Positions 32,719-41,684 of a DNA stretch of 64,000 nucleotides are shown piece by piece (position 1 is the first letter of the stretch; each line of letters opens with the position of its first letter). The translations under genes and the position numbers were made by a program. The DNA comes from JAJDUF01 sp965238265. GTDB lineage: Bacteria; Chloroflexota; UBA11872; UBA12225; JAJDUF01. The stretch is taken from contig OZ250185.1 of the NCBI GenBank assembly GCA_965238265.1, positions 1,674,001 to 1,738,000 of the forward strand, in the 5' to 3' direction. A model generated the notes under the pieces. The model was not told where the DNA came from and did no database searches. It was given only the letters and a program-made list of their open reading frames with translations.

Positions 32719-33921
32719 ATGCGCGTCTCCGTCAACGCCTTTTTCTTGCAGCAGCCGTACACCGGCAGCGGCCAGTATATCCGCCACCTGCTGCCGGCCC
32801 TCACCAGGATAGCGCCAACGCTCGACGTGGTGCCGTTGCTGCCGGCTCCGCGGGCGGCGCGCTGGTCCCTCACCCGTCATTCCCGCGAAAGCGGGAATCC
32901 AACCCCTCGCCACCCCCTTCCGACCTACGCCACCCACCACGTTGACTTACCAGGCTGGCTGACCCATGCCGACCTCCGCAAGGTCTGGTGGGAGCAGGTG
33001 ACCTGGATGCGGGCGAGTCGCGGCCGCGCTGCCGACGTGGCACACGTACCGTACTTCGCGCCGCCGCTCTGGTCGCCGCGGCCGCTCGTCGTCACGATCC
33101 ACGACCTCATCACCCTGATCTTGCCGGAGTACGTCACGCGGCCGCATGTGCGCCTCTACAACGCACTTATCTCGCTGGCCGCCCGGCGGGCAGCGCAGAT
33201 CATCGCCGATTCGCAGGCGACCGCGGACGATATTGTGCGGCGGCTCGGCATCGCGTCGCACCGCATCCATGTCGTACCGCTGGCGGCTGCCCCCGGCATG
33301 GAGCCGATGGCCGCCGGCACGCAACGGCAGGCGATCTTGCGGCGGTTCGGTCTGGACCAACCCTTCGTCTTCTATATCGGTGGCTTCGATTCGCGCAAGA
33401 ATGTGCCGGCGCTCCTGCGTGCGTTCTACGCCCTGCCGGCGGAGCTACGCCAGCGCCATGTGCTGGCCATCGCCGGTGCCGCGCCTGGTCTGCACAACCC
33501 GCGCCTGTTTCCGCCGCTCCGGCCGCTGGCGGAGGCCCTCGGCTTAGGGAACCGAGTCCGCTTCCTGGGCCGCGTGACGGAAGAGGAAAAACGCGCCCTC
33601 TACAGTGCGGCGACGCTCTTTGTCTTCCCATCCCTGTACGAGGGGTTTGGGCTGGATCCACTCGAAGCGATGGCCTGCGGTGCGCCGGTCCTCGCTTCCA
33701 ATCGCTCGTCGCTCCCGGAAGTGGTGGGCGGCGGCGCGGCCCTCGTGGAGCCGACCGAGCACGCCGCGTTCACGCGCTCGCTCGCGGTGCTGCTAGACTC
33801 GCCGCGGCGCCGGGCAGAGCTTAGTAAGCGGGGAAGCAGCGTGGCGGCCACCTTCTCCTGGGATCGCACCGCGACGATGACCCTGGAGGTCTACCGGCAG
33901 GCTAGGGCGCGTGACCGGTGA
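32719..33921 (+). CDS. GT4-family glycosyltransferase
   Basis: A 400-residue GT-B enzyme. The N-terminal domain starts MRVSVNAFFLQQPYTGSGQY, and the C-terminal nucleotide-sugar domain has VFYIGGFDSRKNVPALLRAF, VRFLGRVTEEEKRALYSAA, FVFPSLYEGFGLDPLEAMA and APVLASNRSSLPEV. The E-x7-E pattern of retaining GT4 enzymes is visible. An in-frame REP-like palindrome (32877-32902) encodes RHSRESGNP in the N-terminal domain. It diverges from the ATL gene and is followed closely by an SDR gene. Acceptor and donor sugars are unknown. Confidence 0.88.
   Translation: MRVSVNAFFLQQPYTGSGQYIRHLLPALTRIAPTLDVVPLLPAPRAARWSLTRHSRESGNPTPRHPLPTYATHHVDLPGWLTHADLRKVWWEQVTWMRASRGRAADVAHVPYFAPPLWSPRPLVVTIHDLITLILPEYVTRPHVRLYNALISLAARRAAQIIADSQATADDIVRRLGIASHRIHVVPLAAAPGMEPMAAGTQRQAILRRFGLDQPFVFYIGGFDSRKNVPALLRAFYALPAELRQRHVLAIAGAAPGLHNPRLFPPLRPLAEALGLGNRVRFLGRVTEEEKRALYSAATLFVFPSLYEGFGLDPLEAMACGAPVLASNRSSLPEVVGGGAALVEPTEHAAFTRSLAVLLDSPRRRAELSKRGSSVAATFSWDRTATMTLEVYRQARARDR
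32877..32902. repeat. REP-like palindrome in glycosyltransferase gene
   Basis: GTCATTCCCGCG-AAAG-CGGGAATCC, identical in core to intergenic copies at 24137, 49689 and 57000. It is in frame, translated as RHSRESGNP. Confidence 0.8.
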
Positions 33922-33958
33922 TTGGGGGCTGGTGGCCGGTGGCATGGGAGATGGGCAG

Positions 33959-34714
33959 GTGAGCGTCGCCAACCGAGTAGCACTGGTCACCGGGGGCAGC
34001 GTCGGCATCGGCCGGTCCATTGCCCTGGCCTTGGGCCAAGCCGGGGCCGACGTGGCGGTCAACTACCGTACCCATGCTGATGAGGCGGCAGAGGTTGCCG
34101 CCGAAATCCGGTCGTTGGGACGACGAGCCATACCGGTCTGCGCCGATGTCCGCGATACGGCGGCCGTCGAGGCCATGGTGACCACGGTCACCGCTACGCT
34201 CGGAGAGCTTCACATCCTCGTCAATAATGCCGGTGTGGCCGGGCCGGGGTTGCTGGCGGAGATCGGCGATGATGATTGGGACTTGATCCTCGATGTCAAC
34301 CTGAAAGGGGCGTTCCTCTGCTGCCGCGCCGCGGTGCCTGGAATCCTGGCCTCCGGTGGCGGCAGCATCATTAATATCGGCTCCAACGCCGGTCGCACGG
34401 GAGGCACACCGCATCAAGTCGCCTATGCAGCGTCCAAGGCCGGCCTCGATGGCCTGACCAAGGCGCTTTCCCGCGAGCTGGTACGGCAGGGCGTGCGGGT
34501 GAACTGTATTGCGCCGACGACCGTGGGCACGGACATGGTGCTCGGCCGCGCGAGTGCGGAGGAGCTGGCCGAGCGGACGCAGAGCATCCCGCTCGGTCGG
34601 TTTGGCGAACCGGAAGAGGTCGCCGCTGCGGTCGTGTTCCTGGCCGACGACAAGGCCGCCGCCGCCATCACCGGACAGACCTTGTACGTGAACGGCGGCG
34701 CCTGGATGGGCTAG
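33959..34714 (+). CDS. Short-chain dehydrogenase/reductase (FabG-like)
   Basis: A 251-residue classical SDR. It has the NAD(P) loop TGGSVGIGRS, the LVNNAGVAGPG structural motif, catalytic Ser in IINIGSNAGRTGG, and Tyr/Lys in VAYAASKAGLDGL, so the catalytic tetrad is complete. It closes with TGQTLYVNGGAWMG, typical of 3-oxoacyl-ACP reductase-like proteins. GTG 33959, preceded by GGGAGATGGG, gives the standard N-terminus NRVALVTGG; ATG 33944 and GTG 33911 are in frame but read repeat-like sequence. Substrate not determined. Confidence 0.88.
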   Translation: MSVANRVALVTGGSVGIGRSIALALGQAGADVAVNYRTHADEAAEVAAEIRSLGRRAIPVCADVRDTAAVEAMVTTVTATLGELHILVNNAGVAGPGLLAEIGDDDWDLILDVNLKGAFLCCRAAVPGILASGGGSIINIGSNAGRTGGTPHQVAYAASKAGLDGLTKALSRELVRQGVRVNCIAPTTVGTDMVLGRASAEELAERTQSIPLGRFGEPEEVAAAVVFLADDKAAAAITGQTLYVNGGAWMG

Positions 34715-35021
34715 GCTTGGTGCAGAATGGGGGCTTGGTGCTGCGCCGCGAGTACCCGATCCGCAGCCGCAACGGGTTGAATTCCAGCACTAATCCACTG
34801 GCCTTGAACTGATGGCCCGCGTATACTTGCTTGCACGTGAGGCGGCGCACCGGGGATCGCTCCTGGGCAGGTGGCTCTAGGTGAGCGGAAGAACACTGGG
34901 GCGTCAGTGCCGGGAAGGAGCGGCGTTCGCGGTCACCTGAGGCAGCTTGTCCGCACCTTGGGAGCCACGGCGCAAATCATGCTAGACAAGGCAATCCCCT
35001 TCTTTGCACCAGCTTGGGATC
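34715..35021. other. 307-bp intergenic region upstream of rpsA
   Basis: No convincing gene is seen on either strand. A TATACT at 34822 is a weak -10 candidate with no well-spaced -35. None of the main repeat families is present. It presumably holds the rpsA promoter and leader. Confidence 0.4.
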
Positions 35022-36287
35022 ATGGATGACGAGCGGCGGCGGGAGAGGCGGGTGCTGGCGCAGCCGGAGCGCCAATCCGACCGTGCTGAGGCCGAAGAGT
35101 TGACGATGGCCCAGCTCCTCGACATGCAGATGCCTGAAATCTCGCAAGTGCGTCGCGGGGCGGTCGTCGAGGGTGAGGTCGTCTACATAGACAGCGATGA
35201 CGTGCTCGTAGACATCGGCCTCAAGTCGGAGGGCGTGGTCCCGGCACGCGAGCTTGGCAACCCGGCCGAGGACCTCGGCCGCCCGCTGGAGGTCGGCGAC
35301 CGCATTCTCGTGTCGGTCATCCAGCCGGACGACGAAGGGCCGGCCGTGCTCTCCTACCGCCGGGCGCGCCGCGAGCGGCGCTGGCGGCAGATGGAGGACC
35401 TGATTCGGAGCGGGGAAGTCCTTGAGGTACCCGTCGTTGACCACAACCGCGGTGGCGTCGTGGTTGATCTGGGGCTGCGGGGGTTCGTGCCCATTTCCCA
35501 GTTGACCAGCCTCCGGCGCGAAGGCGAGAAGACCGAGAGCCGCGAAAAACTGGTCCAGCGGCTGGCTGAGATCGTAGGCTCGAAGATCCACGTCAAGGTG
35601 GTCGAGGTTGACCGGCGCCGCAATCGGCTGATCCTATCCGAGCGGCTGGCCGGCCGGGCCCTGCGGGCGCAGCGTCGTGACGAGCTTTTTGGTGAGTTGG
35701 AACCCGGCCAAATCCGGGAGGGCACCGTCAGCAATCTAGCGGGTTTCGGCGCGTTCGTTGACTTGGGCGGCGCCGACGGCCTCGCGCACATCTCCGAGTT
35801 GTCTTGGGATCATGTCAACCATCCGTCCGATGTGCTCACGCCGGGCCAGCGCGTCTCCGTGTACGTGCTCTCCGTTGACCGCGAGGAGCACAGGATCGCC
35901 CTCAGCCTCAAGCGGGTGGAGGAAGACCCGTGGGAGACGGTGGAAGAGCAGTACCCGCCCGGTGAGGACATTACCGGCGTGATCCTGCGGCAGTCGAACT
36001 ATGGGGTGTTCGTCCAGGTAGATGAGGGAGTCGAGGGGTATCTCCATCCTTCCGACACCGATCCCGCTGATACGGCCTTCCTCGAAGAGGGCCGTACCTT
36101 GCCGTTTCGAGTCCTGCACATTGACTATGAGCGGCGGCGCTTGCGTCTGCTGCCGGCCTTCGAGCACCTCGATGAGCAGGGCGAGGTCGTACCCGAGAGT
36201 TACGAGGGCGCCTACGCTCCGCCCGATGGGGAAGATGCAGCAGAGCGCCAGGCTGAGGACGACACCCGGAGCAACACTGCGGAGTAG
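35022..36287 (+). CDS. rpsA: 30S ribosomal protein S1 (four S1 domains)
   Basis: An RNA-binding protein of about 421 residues with four tandem S1 (OB-fold) repeats: about 45-110 (GEVVYIDSDDVLVDIGLKSE), 130-205 (VVDHNRGGVVVDLGLRGFVP), 220-290 (NLAGFGAFVDLGGADGLAHI) and 305-370 (RQSNYGVFVQVDEGVEGYLH). Repeat 3 is the most canonical, ending DREEHRIALSLKRV. An acidic tail follows. It helps mRNA bind the 30S subunit; four domains rather than six is usual outside Proteobacteria. ATG 35022 is chosen over an in-frame TTG at 35004. It is followed 63 bp later by clpC. Confidence 0.9.
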   Translation: MDDERRRERRVLAQPERQSDRAEAEELTMAQLLDMQMPEISQVRRGAVVEGEVVYIDSDDVLVDIGLKSEGVVPARELGNPAEDLGRPLEVGDRILVSVIQPDDEGPAVLSYRRARRERRWRQMEDLIRSGEVLEVPVVDHNRGGVVVDLGLRGFVPISQLTSLRREGEKTESREKLVQRLAEIVGSKIHVKVVEVDRRRNRLILSERLAGRALRAQRRDELFGELEPGQIREGTVSNLAGFGAFVDLGGADGLAHISELSWDHVNHPSDVLTPGQRVSVYVLSVDREEHRIALSLKRVEEDPWETVEEQYPPGEDITGVILRQSNYGVFVQVDEGVEGYLHPSDTDPADTAFLEEGRTLPFRVLHIDYERRRLRLLPAFEHLDEQGEVVPESYEGAYAPPDGEDAAERQAEDDTRSNTAE

Positions 36288-36298
36288 CCCCCGGCCTA

Positions 36299-36307
36299 TG
36301 CTATACT
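36299..36307 (+). promoter_or_regulatory. Extended -10 promoter for clpC
   Basis: TGCTATACT matches an extended -10 element (TGnTATACT). No clear -35 box is present. Transcription would begin near 36314, immediately before the 36315 stem-loop. Confidence 0.5.
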
Positions 36308-36314
36308 TTCGAAA

Positions 36315-36343
36315 GGCTACGGTTCTCCTCGTAGCCAGTGAGG
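36315..36343 (+). promoter_or_regulatory. 5'-terminal stem-loop in the clpC leader
   Basis: GGCTACG (36315-36321) and CGTAGCC (36330-36336) form a perfect 7-bp stem at the predicted mRNA 5' end. The loop-side CCTC (36327-36330) can alternatively pair with GAGG (36340-36343) of the ribosome-binding region, so two exclusive structures are possible. No CtsR or CIRCE operator is seen. A regulatory role is inference. Confidence 0.4.
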
Positions 36344-36350
36344 CGTCAAT

Positions 36351-38852
36351 ATGAGTGATCGCTTTGACAAGTTCACCGAGCGGGCCAAGAAAGTGCTCGT
36401 TCTCGCACAAGAAGAAGCGCAACGTTTTAACCACAACTACATTGGAACCGAGCACTTATTGCTCGGTTTGGTGCGAGAAGGCGAGGGTGTCGCCGCGAAA
36501 GTCCTCAGCAACCTGGGCGTGGAGCTGAATAAAGTCCGGAGCGCCGTAGAGTTCATCATCGGCCGCGGCAACCGCATGGTGATCGGTGATGTCAACCTCA
36601 CGCCGCGCGCCAAGAAGGTCATCGAGCTTGCCGTTGAGGAAGCACGCCGCCTCAACCACAACTACATTGGCACCGAGCACCTGCTCCTCGGCTTGGTCCG
36701 CGAGGGCGAGGGTATCGCTGCCGGCGTCCTGGAGAGTCTCGGCGTCAATCTGGAGAAGGTGCGCACGCAAGTAATCCAGGTGGTTAACCAGAGTGGCAGT
36801 GGCTCAAGATCGGAAGGTCGGGGGCGCACAAAAACCCCCACCATTGACCAAATGGGCATTGACCTCACCGCGGCGGCCAGGGAAGATAAGCTCGACCCCG
36901 TCGTCGGCCGCTCGGAGGAGATTCAGCGCGTCATTCAGATCCTGAGTCGTCGGACGAAGAACAATCCCGCCCTGATCGGCGATCCGGGCGTCGGCAAGAC
37001 TGCTATTGCCGAAGGGTTGGCGCAACGGATCGTCGCTGGCGATGTTCCGGAGACCTTGCTCAATAAGCGCCTCCTGACCTTGGACATCGGCGCCTTGGTT
37101 GCCGGCACGAAGTACCGCGGCGAGTTCGAGGAGCGCCTGAAGCGGATCATCGAGGAAATCCGCAGTTCGCAGGAATGTGTGCTCTTTATTGATGAGCTAC
37201 ACACCCTCGTCGGCGCTGGCGCCGCTGAGGGCGCGGTAGATGCGGCGAATATCCTCAAGCCGTCCCTGTCTCGTGGCGAGCTGCAGTGCATCGGCGCCAC
37301 CACGCTGGACGAGTACCGAAAATATATCGAGCGCGATGCCGCCCTCGAACGGCGTTTCCAGCCGGTGCATGTCAAGGAACCGACCATCGAAGAGACCATC
37401 GAAATCATCCGGGGCGTGAAAGATCGCTACGAGGACCATCACCGGGTCATCATCACCGACGAAGCGGTGAAGGCGGCGGCAGAGTTGGCCGGGCGCTACG
37501 TGACGGATCGCTTCCTGCCCGACAAAGCCATTGACTTGGTGGACGAGTCCGGCTCCCGCGTGCGTATTCAGCAATCCATGGCTCCCCAAGGCTTGCGCGA
37601 GACGATGAAGCGCCTCGATGAGCTAATTAGCGAGAAGAACGCTTCCATCGAGAAACAGGACTACGAGCGGGCGAGCGCTCTGCGCGATGAAGAGGCCGCC
37701 CTGCGCGAGAAGATTCAGGGATTGGAGCAGAGTCGTAAGGACGAGAGCGAGGAAGAGCGTCCCACAGTTGACGATGAGGTGATCTCGCAGGTCGTCAGTA
37801 TGTGGACGGGTATTCCCGTGACCCGCATCAAGGAAGAGGAATCCGAGCGCCTGCTCCATATGGAGGAGGCCCTGCACGAGACGGTCGTGAGCCAGGATGA
37901 GGCCATCAAGGCCGTATCCCGCGCCGTGCGCCGGGCACGTGCCGGCCTCAAGGACCCGCGGCGGCCCATCGGCTCGTTCATCTTCCTCGGCCCCACGGGC
38001 GTCGGCAAGACTTTGCTGGCGCGCGCGCTCGCGACATTTATGTTCGGGAGCGAAGAGGCCATGATCCGCCTCGACATGTCCGAATACATGGAGCGGCACT
38101 CGGTCGCCCGCTTGGTCGGCGCACCGCCGGGCTACGTCGGTTACGACGAGGGGGGGCAGTTGACGGAGGCCATCCGGCGCCGTTCCTACGCCGTCATCCT
38201 GCTGGACGAAATCGAGAAGGCCCACCCCGAAGTGTTCAACATGCTCCTACAGATCATGGAGGACGGCCGACTCACCGACGGGCGAGGGCGGACGGTAGAC
38301 TTTCGTAACACGATCCTGATTATGTCCGGCAATGTCGGGGCACAACAGATCAAACGCGAGGCGCAGGTGGGGTTCCGCACCCTTTCCAGCGACGAGCATA
38401 ACGAGCAGGAAGTCTACGACCGGATGCGCGAGAAGGTGCTGGGTGAGGTCAAGAATACGTTCCGGCCGGAGTTCCTCAATCGTGTGGATATGATTGTGGT
38501 GTTCCGTGCGCTCACTCGTCGCAACATCAAATCCATTATTGATATCGAGCTGAAGCGCGTGACGGCACAGCTTCACGAGCAGGAGATCATCCTGGAGCTT
38601 ACGGACGCGGCGAAGGATTGGCTGGTTGATACAGGCTTCGATCCCGACTTCGGCGCTCGTCCCCTCCGGCGCGTCATCCAGCACAACATCGAAGACGAGC
38701 TGGCCGAGGGGCTGCTGGCCGGTCACTTCAAGGCTGGGGATCGCGTCACCGCAGATCACGATGGCGACCAGGGCAAGCTCGTGATGACCGTCGAGTCGGC
38801 CGAGCCGGAGCCGGAGCCGGAGCCGGAAGAAATGGCGGCAGCGACCGCCTAG
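36351..38852 (+). CDS. clpC: ATP-dependent Clp protease ATPase/chaperone subunit ClpC
   Basis: An 833-residue Hsp100 unfoldase that feeds ClpP. The N-domain has two Clp_N repeats, each with NHNYIGTEHLLLGLVREGEG (residues about 5-145). AAA+ domain 1 has Walker A GDPGVGKT near 210, a middle UVR-type domain (NASIEKQDYERASALRDEEA, about 430) marks the ClpC class, and AAA+ domain 2 has GPTGVGKT near 546 followed by a C-terminal D2-small domain. The final tail is Glu/Pro-rich (EPEPEPEPEE). The ATG at 36351 follows GTGAGG. It heads a run of genes ordered as in the Firmicutes clpC region. No ctsR, mcsA or mcsB is present. Confidence 0.97.
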   Translation: MSDRFDKFTERAKKVLVLAQEEAQRFNHNYIGTEHLLLGLVREGEGVAAKVLSNLGVELNKVRSAVEFIIGRGNRMVIGDVNLTPRAKKVIELAVEEARRLNHNYIGTEHLLLGLVREGEGIAAGVLESLGVNLEKVRTQVIQVVNQSGSGSRSEGRGRTKTPTIDQMGIDLTAAAREDKLDPVVGRSEEIQRVIQILSRRTKNNPALIGDPGVGKTAIAEGLAQRIVAGDVPETLLNKRLLTLDIGALVAGTKYRGEFEERLKRIIEEIRSSQECVLFIDELHTLVGAGAAEGAVDAANILKPSLSRGELQCIGATTLDEYRKYIERDAALERRFQPVHVKEPTIEETIEIIRGVKDRYEDHHRVIITDEAVKAAAELAGRYVTDRFLPDKAIDLVDESGSRVRIQQSMAPQGLRETMKRLDELISEKNASIEKQDYERASALRDEEAALREKIQGLEQSRKDESEEERPTVDDEVISQVVSMWTGIPVTRIKEEESERLLHMEEALHETVVSQDEAIKAVSRAVRRARAGLKDPRRPIGSFIFLGPTGVGKTLLARALATFMFGSEEAMIRLDMSEYMERHSVARLVGAPPGYVGYDEGGQLTEAIRRRSYAVILLDEIEKAHPEVFNMLLQIMEDGRLTDGRGRTVDFRNTILIMSGNVGAQQIKREAQVGFRTLSSDEHNEQEVYDRMREKVLGEVKNTFRPEFLNRVDMIVVFRALTRRNIKSIIDIELKRVTAQLHEQEIILELTDAAKDWLVDTGFDPDFGARPLRRVIQHNIEDELAEGLLAGHFKAGDRVTADHDGDQGKLVMTVESAEPEPEPEPEEMAAATA

Positions 38853-38950
38853 CACGATGAGGCCGAGCGCAGGCCCCTCCCCAGAACGGCGTGCTCCTCA
38901 CTCGCGGCTTGGCGCCGCCGACCCGCTGCGTGCCGCCGAGGAGGTGGAGT

Positions 38951-40306
38951 GTGCCCCGTCAACGAAGCCACTTCACCTGCGCTGATTGCGGGGCGACCAC
39001 GCCGAAGTGGCACGGGCGCTGCCCGGAATGTGGCGCTTGGAACAGCCTCACCGAAGGAGCCGCCCCCGACCGGCCCACGGATCGCTTCCGGCCGCGCTCG
39101 TCCGGCCCCGTCCTGCTGGAGGAAATCGAGACCGAGGCGGAAAGCCGCGTCAGCAGCGGTCTCGGTGAGTTCGACCGTGTGCTCGGCGGCGGCATCGTCC
39201 CCGGCGAGCTTATCCTGCTGGGCGGCGACCCGGGGATTGGCAAATCCACCCTCTTGCTGCAATTTGCCGCGCGAGTGGCCGCCGAGGCGCCGGTGCTCTA
39301 TATCTCCGGCGAAGAATCGGCCCGGCAGCTGCGTCTCCGCAGCGACCGGATCAAGGCCAAAGCTCCCTATCTGTATATTCTGACTGAAACGAATCTGCAA
39401 GCGGTGCTCCGCGAGGCCGAGCGTCTGCGTCCGCAGGTGATTATCGTCGACTCCATCCAGACGGCCTACCTGGATTCGATTGCCGCTAGCCCGGGGAGCA
39501 TTACGCAGCTCCGCGAATGCACCCTGCGGCTCATGGACCTGGCCAAGGCGACGGAGATTGCGACGTTTCTCGTCGGGCACGTCACCAAGGATGGCAATAT
39601 CGCCGGCCCGCGCGTGCTAGAGCACATCGTAGATGCTGTCCTCTACCTGGAGGGCGAGCGCTTTCATGCGTATCGTCTCTTGCGAGCGACGAAAAACCGC
39701 TTCGGCTCGACCGACGAGGTCGGCGTATTCGAGATGGCCCCGGCCGGCCTCCGCGAGGTGACCAACCCCTCGGCGGCCTTTCTCGCGCAGCGGGTCGCCT
39801 CGGCCTCCGGCTCGGCGGTCGCCGTGCCGCTGGAAGGCAGTCGCGCTCTCCTCGTCGAGGTGCAGGCCCTCGTTGCCACTACGGCCTTTGGGATGCCCCG
39901 CCGCACGGTAGTTGGGGTGGACCTCAATCGCCTCCACCTCCTGATCGCCGTCTTGACCAAGCGGCTCGGCCTGGCGCTGGGCAATCAGGACGTGTACGTC
40001 AATGCCGTCGGCGGCCTGAAGCTGGCCGAACCGGCGTGCGATCTGGGGCTGGCGGCGGCTATCGCGTCCAGCTATCGTGACAAGATTCTGCCGGCCGACC
40101 TCGCCTTCCTGGGCGAAGTAGGCTTGCAGGGCGAGCTGCGACCCGTCAGTCAGATCGAGCGCCGCCTGACGGAAGCGCAACGGATGGGTTTCCGGCGTTG
40201 CGTCGTACCTGCCAGCGACGTTCAACGTTTGGGGAGCGGCAACGGGCAGCAGCTCATTGGCGCTACCGGGCTGCGCGACGCCTTCGAGGCGGCCTTTGCC
40301 GCGTAG
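38951..40306 (+). CDS. radA: DNA repair protein RadA (Sms)
   Basis: A 451-residue RecA-like branch-migration ATPase. It has an N-terminal C4 zinc finger (CADCGATTPKWHGRCPECGA), Walker A (GGDPGIGKSTLLLQ), Walker B (VIIVDSIQT), the RadA-specific KNRFG motif and a C-terminal Lon-protease-like domain (KTAEPACDLG-like KLAEPACDLGLAAAIAS). GTG 38951 is chosen because GGAGGTG lies 6-8 nt upstream and the protein then starts right before the zinc finger. It is the second gene of the clpC region. Confidence 0.96.
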   Translation: MPRQRSHFTCADCGATTPKWHGRCPECGAWNSLTEGAAPDRPTDRFRPRSSGPVLLEEIETEAESRVSSGLGEFDRVLGGGIVPGELILLGGDPGIGKSTLLLQFAARVAAEAPVLYISGEESARQLRLRSDRIKAKAPYLYILTETNLQAVLREAERLRPQVIIVDSIQTAYLDSIAASPGSITQLRECTLRLMDLAKATEIATFLVGHVTKDGNIAGPRVLEHIVDAVLYLEGERFHAYRLLRATKNRFGSTDEVGVFEMAPAGLREVTNPSAAFLAQRVASASGSAVAVPLEGSRALLVEVQALVATTAFGMPRRTVVGVDLNRLHLLIAVLTKRLGLALGNQDVYVNAVGGLKLAEPACDLGLAAAIASSYRDKILPADLAFLGEVGLQGELRPVSQIERRLTEAQRMGFRRCVVPASDVQRLGSGNGQQLIGATGLRDAFEAAFAA

Positions 40307-40324
40307 AGTCTAAGCAGGCAAGCA

Positions 40325-41599
40325 ATGTGTGCAGTGAAGCATGCGCCCGACGCGCTGGGCGCTGAGGTGGCGCAGACCAAGGGGGCGGTCGCGGCCATCG
40401 TCGTCGGCGCCGGCCAGGGGCGGCGGATGGGCGGGGTGGACAAGACGTTCCTGCCGCTGCTGGGGCGGCCCCTGCTGGCCTATGCGGTGGACGCACTGGC
40501 GGCCTGTCCGCAGGTGAGCGAGATTGCGCTGGTCGTGAGCGCGGCACTGGTAGAGCGCTGCCGCCAAGTGGTGCGGGCCGCGGGGTGGCAGAAAGTCTCG
40601 GCCATCTGCGCGGGCGGTACGGTGCGCTCCGCCTCCGTGCGGGCCGGCTTGGCGGCCGTCAAAGGCGCCGAATGGGTACTCATCCACGACGCCGCGCGGC
40701 CCTTGTTGACGCCGACGTTGGTGGCCTCGGGGCTGGCTGCCGCTGCCGGCGCGGTCGCGGCCATCGCGGCGGTCCCCGTCCGCGATACGCTCAAGCGTGT
40801 CCGCCCGGATCATACGGTGGCGCACACGGTTGATCGGAGCCAGCTCTGGGCGGCCCAGACACCGCAGATATTCCGCCGCGCGGCCTTGGTCGCTGCCTTC
40901 CGGCGGGCCGGCGCGGCGGCAGATGACTACACGGATGAAGGAGCGCTCCTCGAAAGTCAGGGCGTTGCCGTGCGCCTTTTTCCGGGCGATCCGGCTAACA
41001 TTAAGGTGACGGTGCCGGCCGACGTGCCGGTCGCGGCGGCACTCTTGACCAGCAGAAACCGCACCACTGACCACGGGCCACTCGCCACGCGCGTGGGCAC
41101 GGGCTACGACATTCATCGCTTGGTGCCGGGCCGCCAGCTTATTCTCGGTGGCGTAGCCCTGGAGCACCCGGAAGGCAAGGGGCTGGCCGGGCACTCCGAT
41201 GCCGACGTTGTGACCCACGCCATCATGGATGCCCTGTTGGGCGCGGCGGGCTTGCCCGATATTGGGCAGCTCTTTCCGAATACCGATCCGGCCTACCGGG
41301 GAGTATCGAGCCTGGAGCTTTTGCGGACAGTGGCAGACAAGGTACATGCTCAAGGTTGGCGCATTCGGAACCTCGACGCGACGGCGGTGGCGGAAGCGCC
41401 ACGCCTCGCCGTACACGTGCCGGCGATGGGCCAAGCAATCGCGGCTGCGCTGACGCTGGACACGTCGCAGGTTAACATCAAGGCCACCAGTAACGAAGGG
41501 TTGGATGCCGTTGGCCGGGGCGAGGCCATCGCTGCCCATGCAGTAGCGCTCTTGACCGGCGGCCAGGGAGCGATTTCAGCCACCGAGCACACCGAGTAG
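40325..41599 (+). CDS. ispDF: Bifunctional MEP-pathway enzyme IspD-IspF fusion
   Basis: A 424-residue fusion. The N-terminal IspD domain (MEP cytidylyltransferase; AAIVVGAGQGRRMGG, LIHDAARPLL, AAQTPQIF) occupies about 20-245. The C-terminal IspF domain (MECDP synthase; VGTGYDIHRLVPGR, GHSDADVVTHAIMDALLGAA, NIKATSNEGL) occupies about 257-415. These are steps 3 and 5 of the non-mevalonate isoprenoid pathway; IspE acts between them and is not encoded here. The linker (SRNRTTDHGPLATR) is encoded by a CCACTGACCACGGGCCACT-type repeat, so the domains are joined by repeat DNA. The gene starts 18 nt after radA. Confidence 0.96.
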   Translation: MCAVKHAPDALGAEVAQTKGAVAAIVVGAGQGRRMGGVDKTFLPLLGRPLLAYAVDALAACPQVSEIALVVSAALVERCRQVVRAAGWQKVSAICAGGTVRSASVRAGLAAVKGAEWVLIHDAARPLLTPTLVASGLAAAAGAVAAIAAVPVRDTLKRVRPDHTVAHTVDRSQLWAAQTPQIFRRAALVAAFRRAGAAADDYTDEGALLESQGVAVRLFPGDPANIKVTVPADVPVAAALLTSRNRTTDHGPLATRVGTGYDIHRLVPGRQLILGGVALEHPEGKGLAGHSDADVVTHAIMDALLGAAGLPDIGQLFPNTDPAYRGVSSLELLRTVADKVHAQGWRIRNLDATAVAEAPRLAVHVPAMGQAIAAALTLDTSQVNIKATSNEGLDAVGRGEAIAAHAVALLTGGQGAISATEHTE

Positions 41600-41600
41600 G

Positions 41601-41655
41601 GGGCCCCTGGCGGGCACCCCGGTCGTGGGGTGGGGCACCACCAGGGATGCCCCTA
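41601..41655. repeat. Imperfect palindromic repeat between ispDF and cysE
   Basis: GCCCCTGGCGGGCACCCCGG and, reversed and imperfect, GGGGCACCACCAGGG, ending ATGCCCCTAC. It resembles the end of the GTAGGGGC palindrome family. Confidence 0.5.
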
Positions 41656-41684
41656 CGCTCGGTGGCTGAGAGAAGTGAGTAGCT

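Noticed and set aside
34804..34827. TTGAAC...TATACT as promoter of rpsA
   Set aside because: The spacer is only 12 bp, too short for a sigma-70 promoter.
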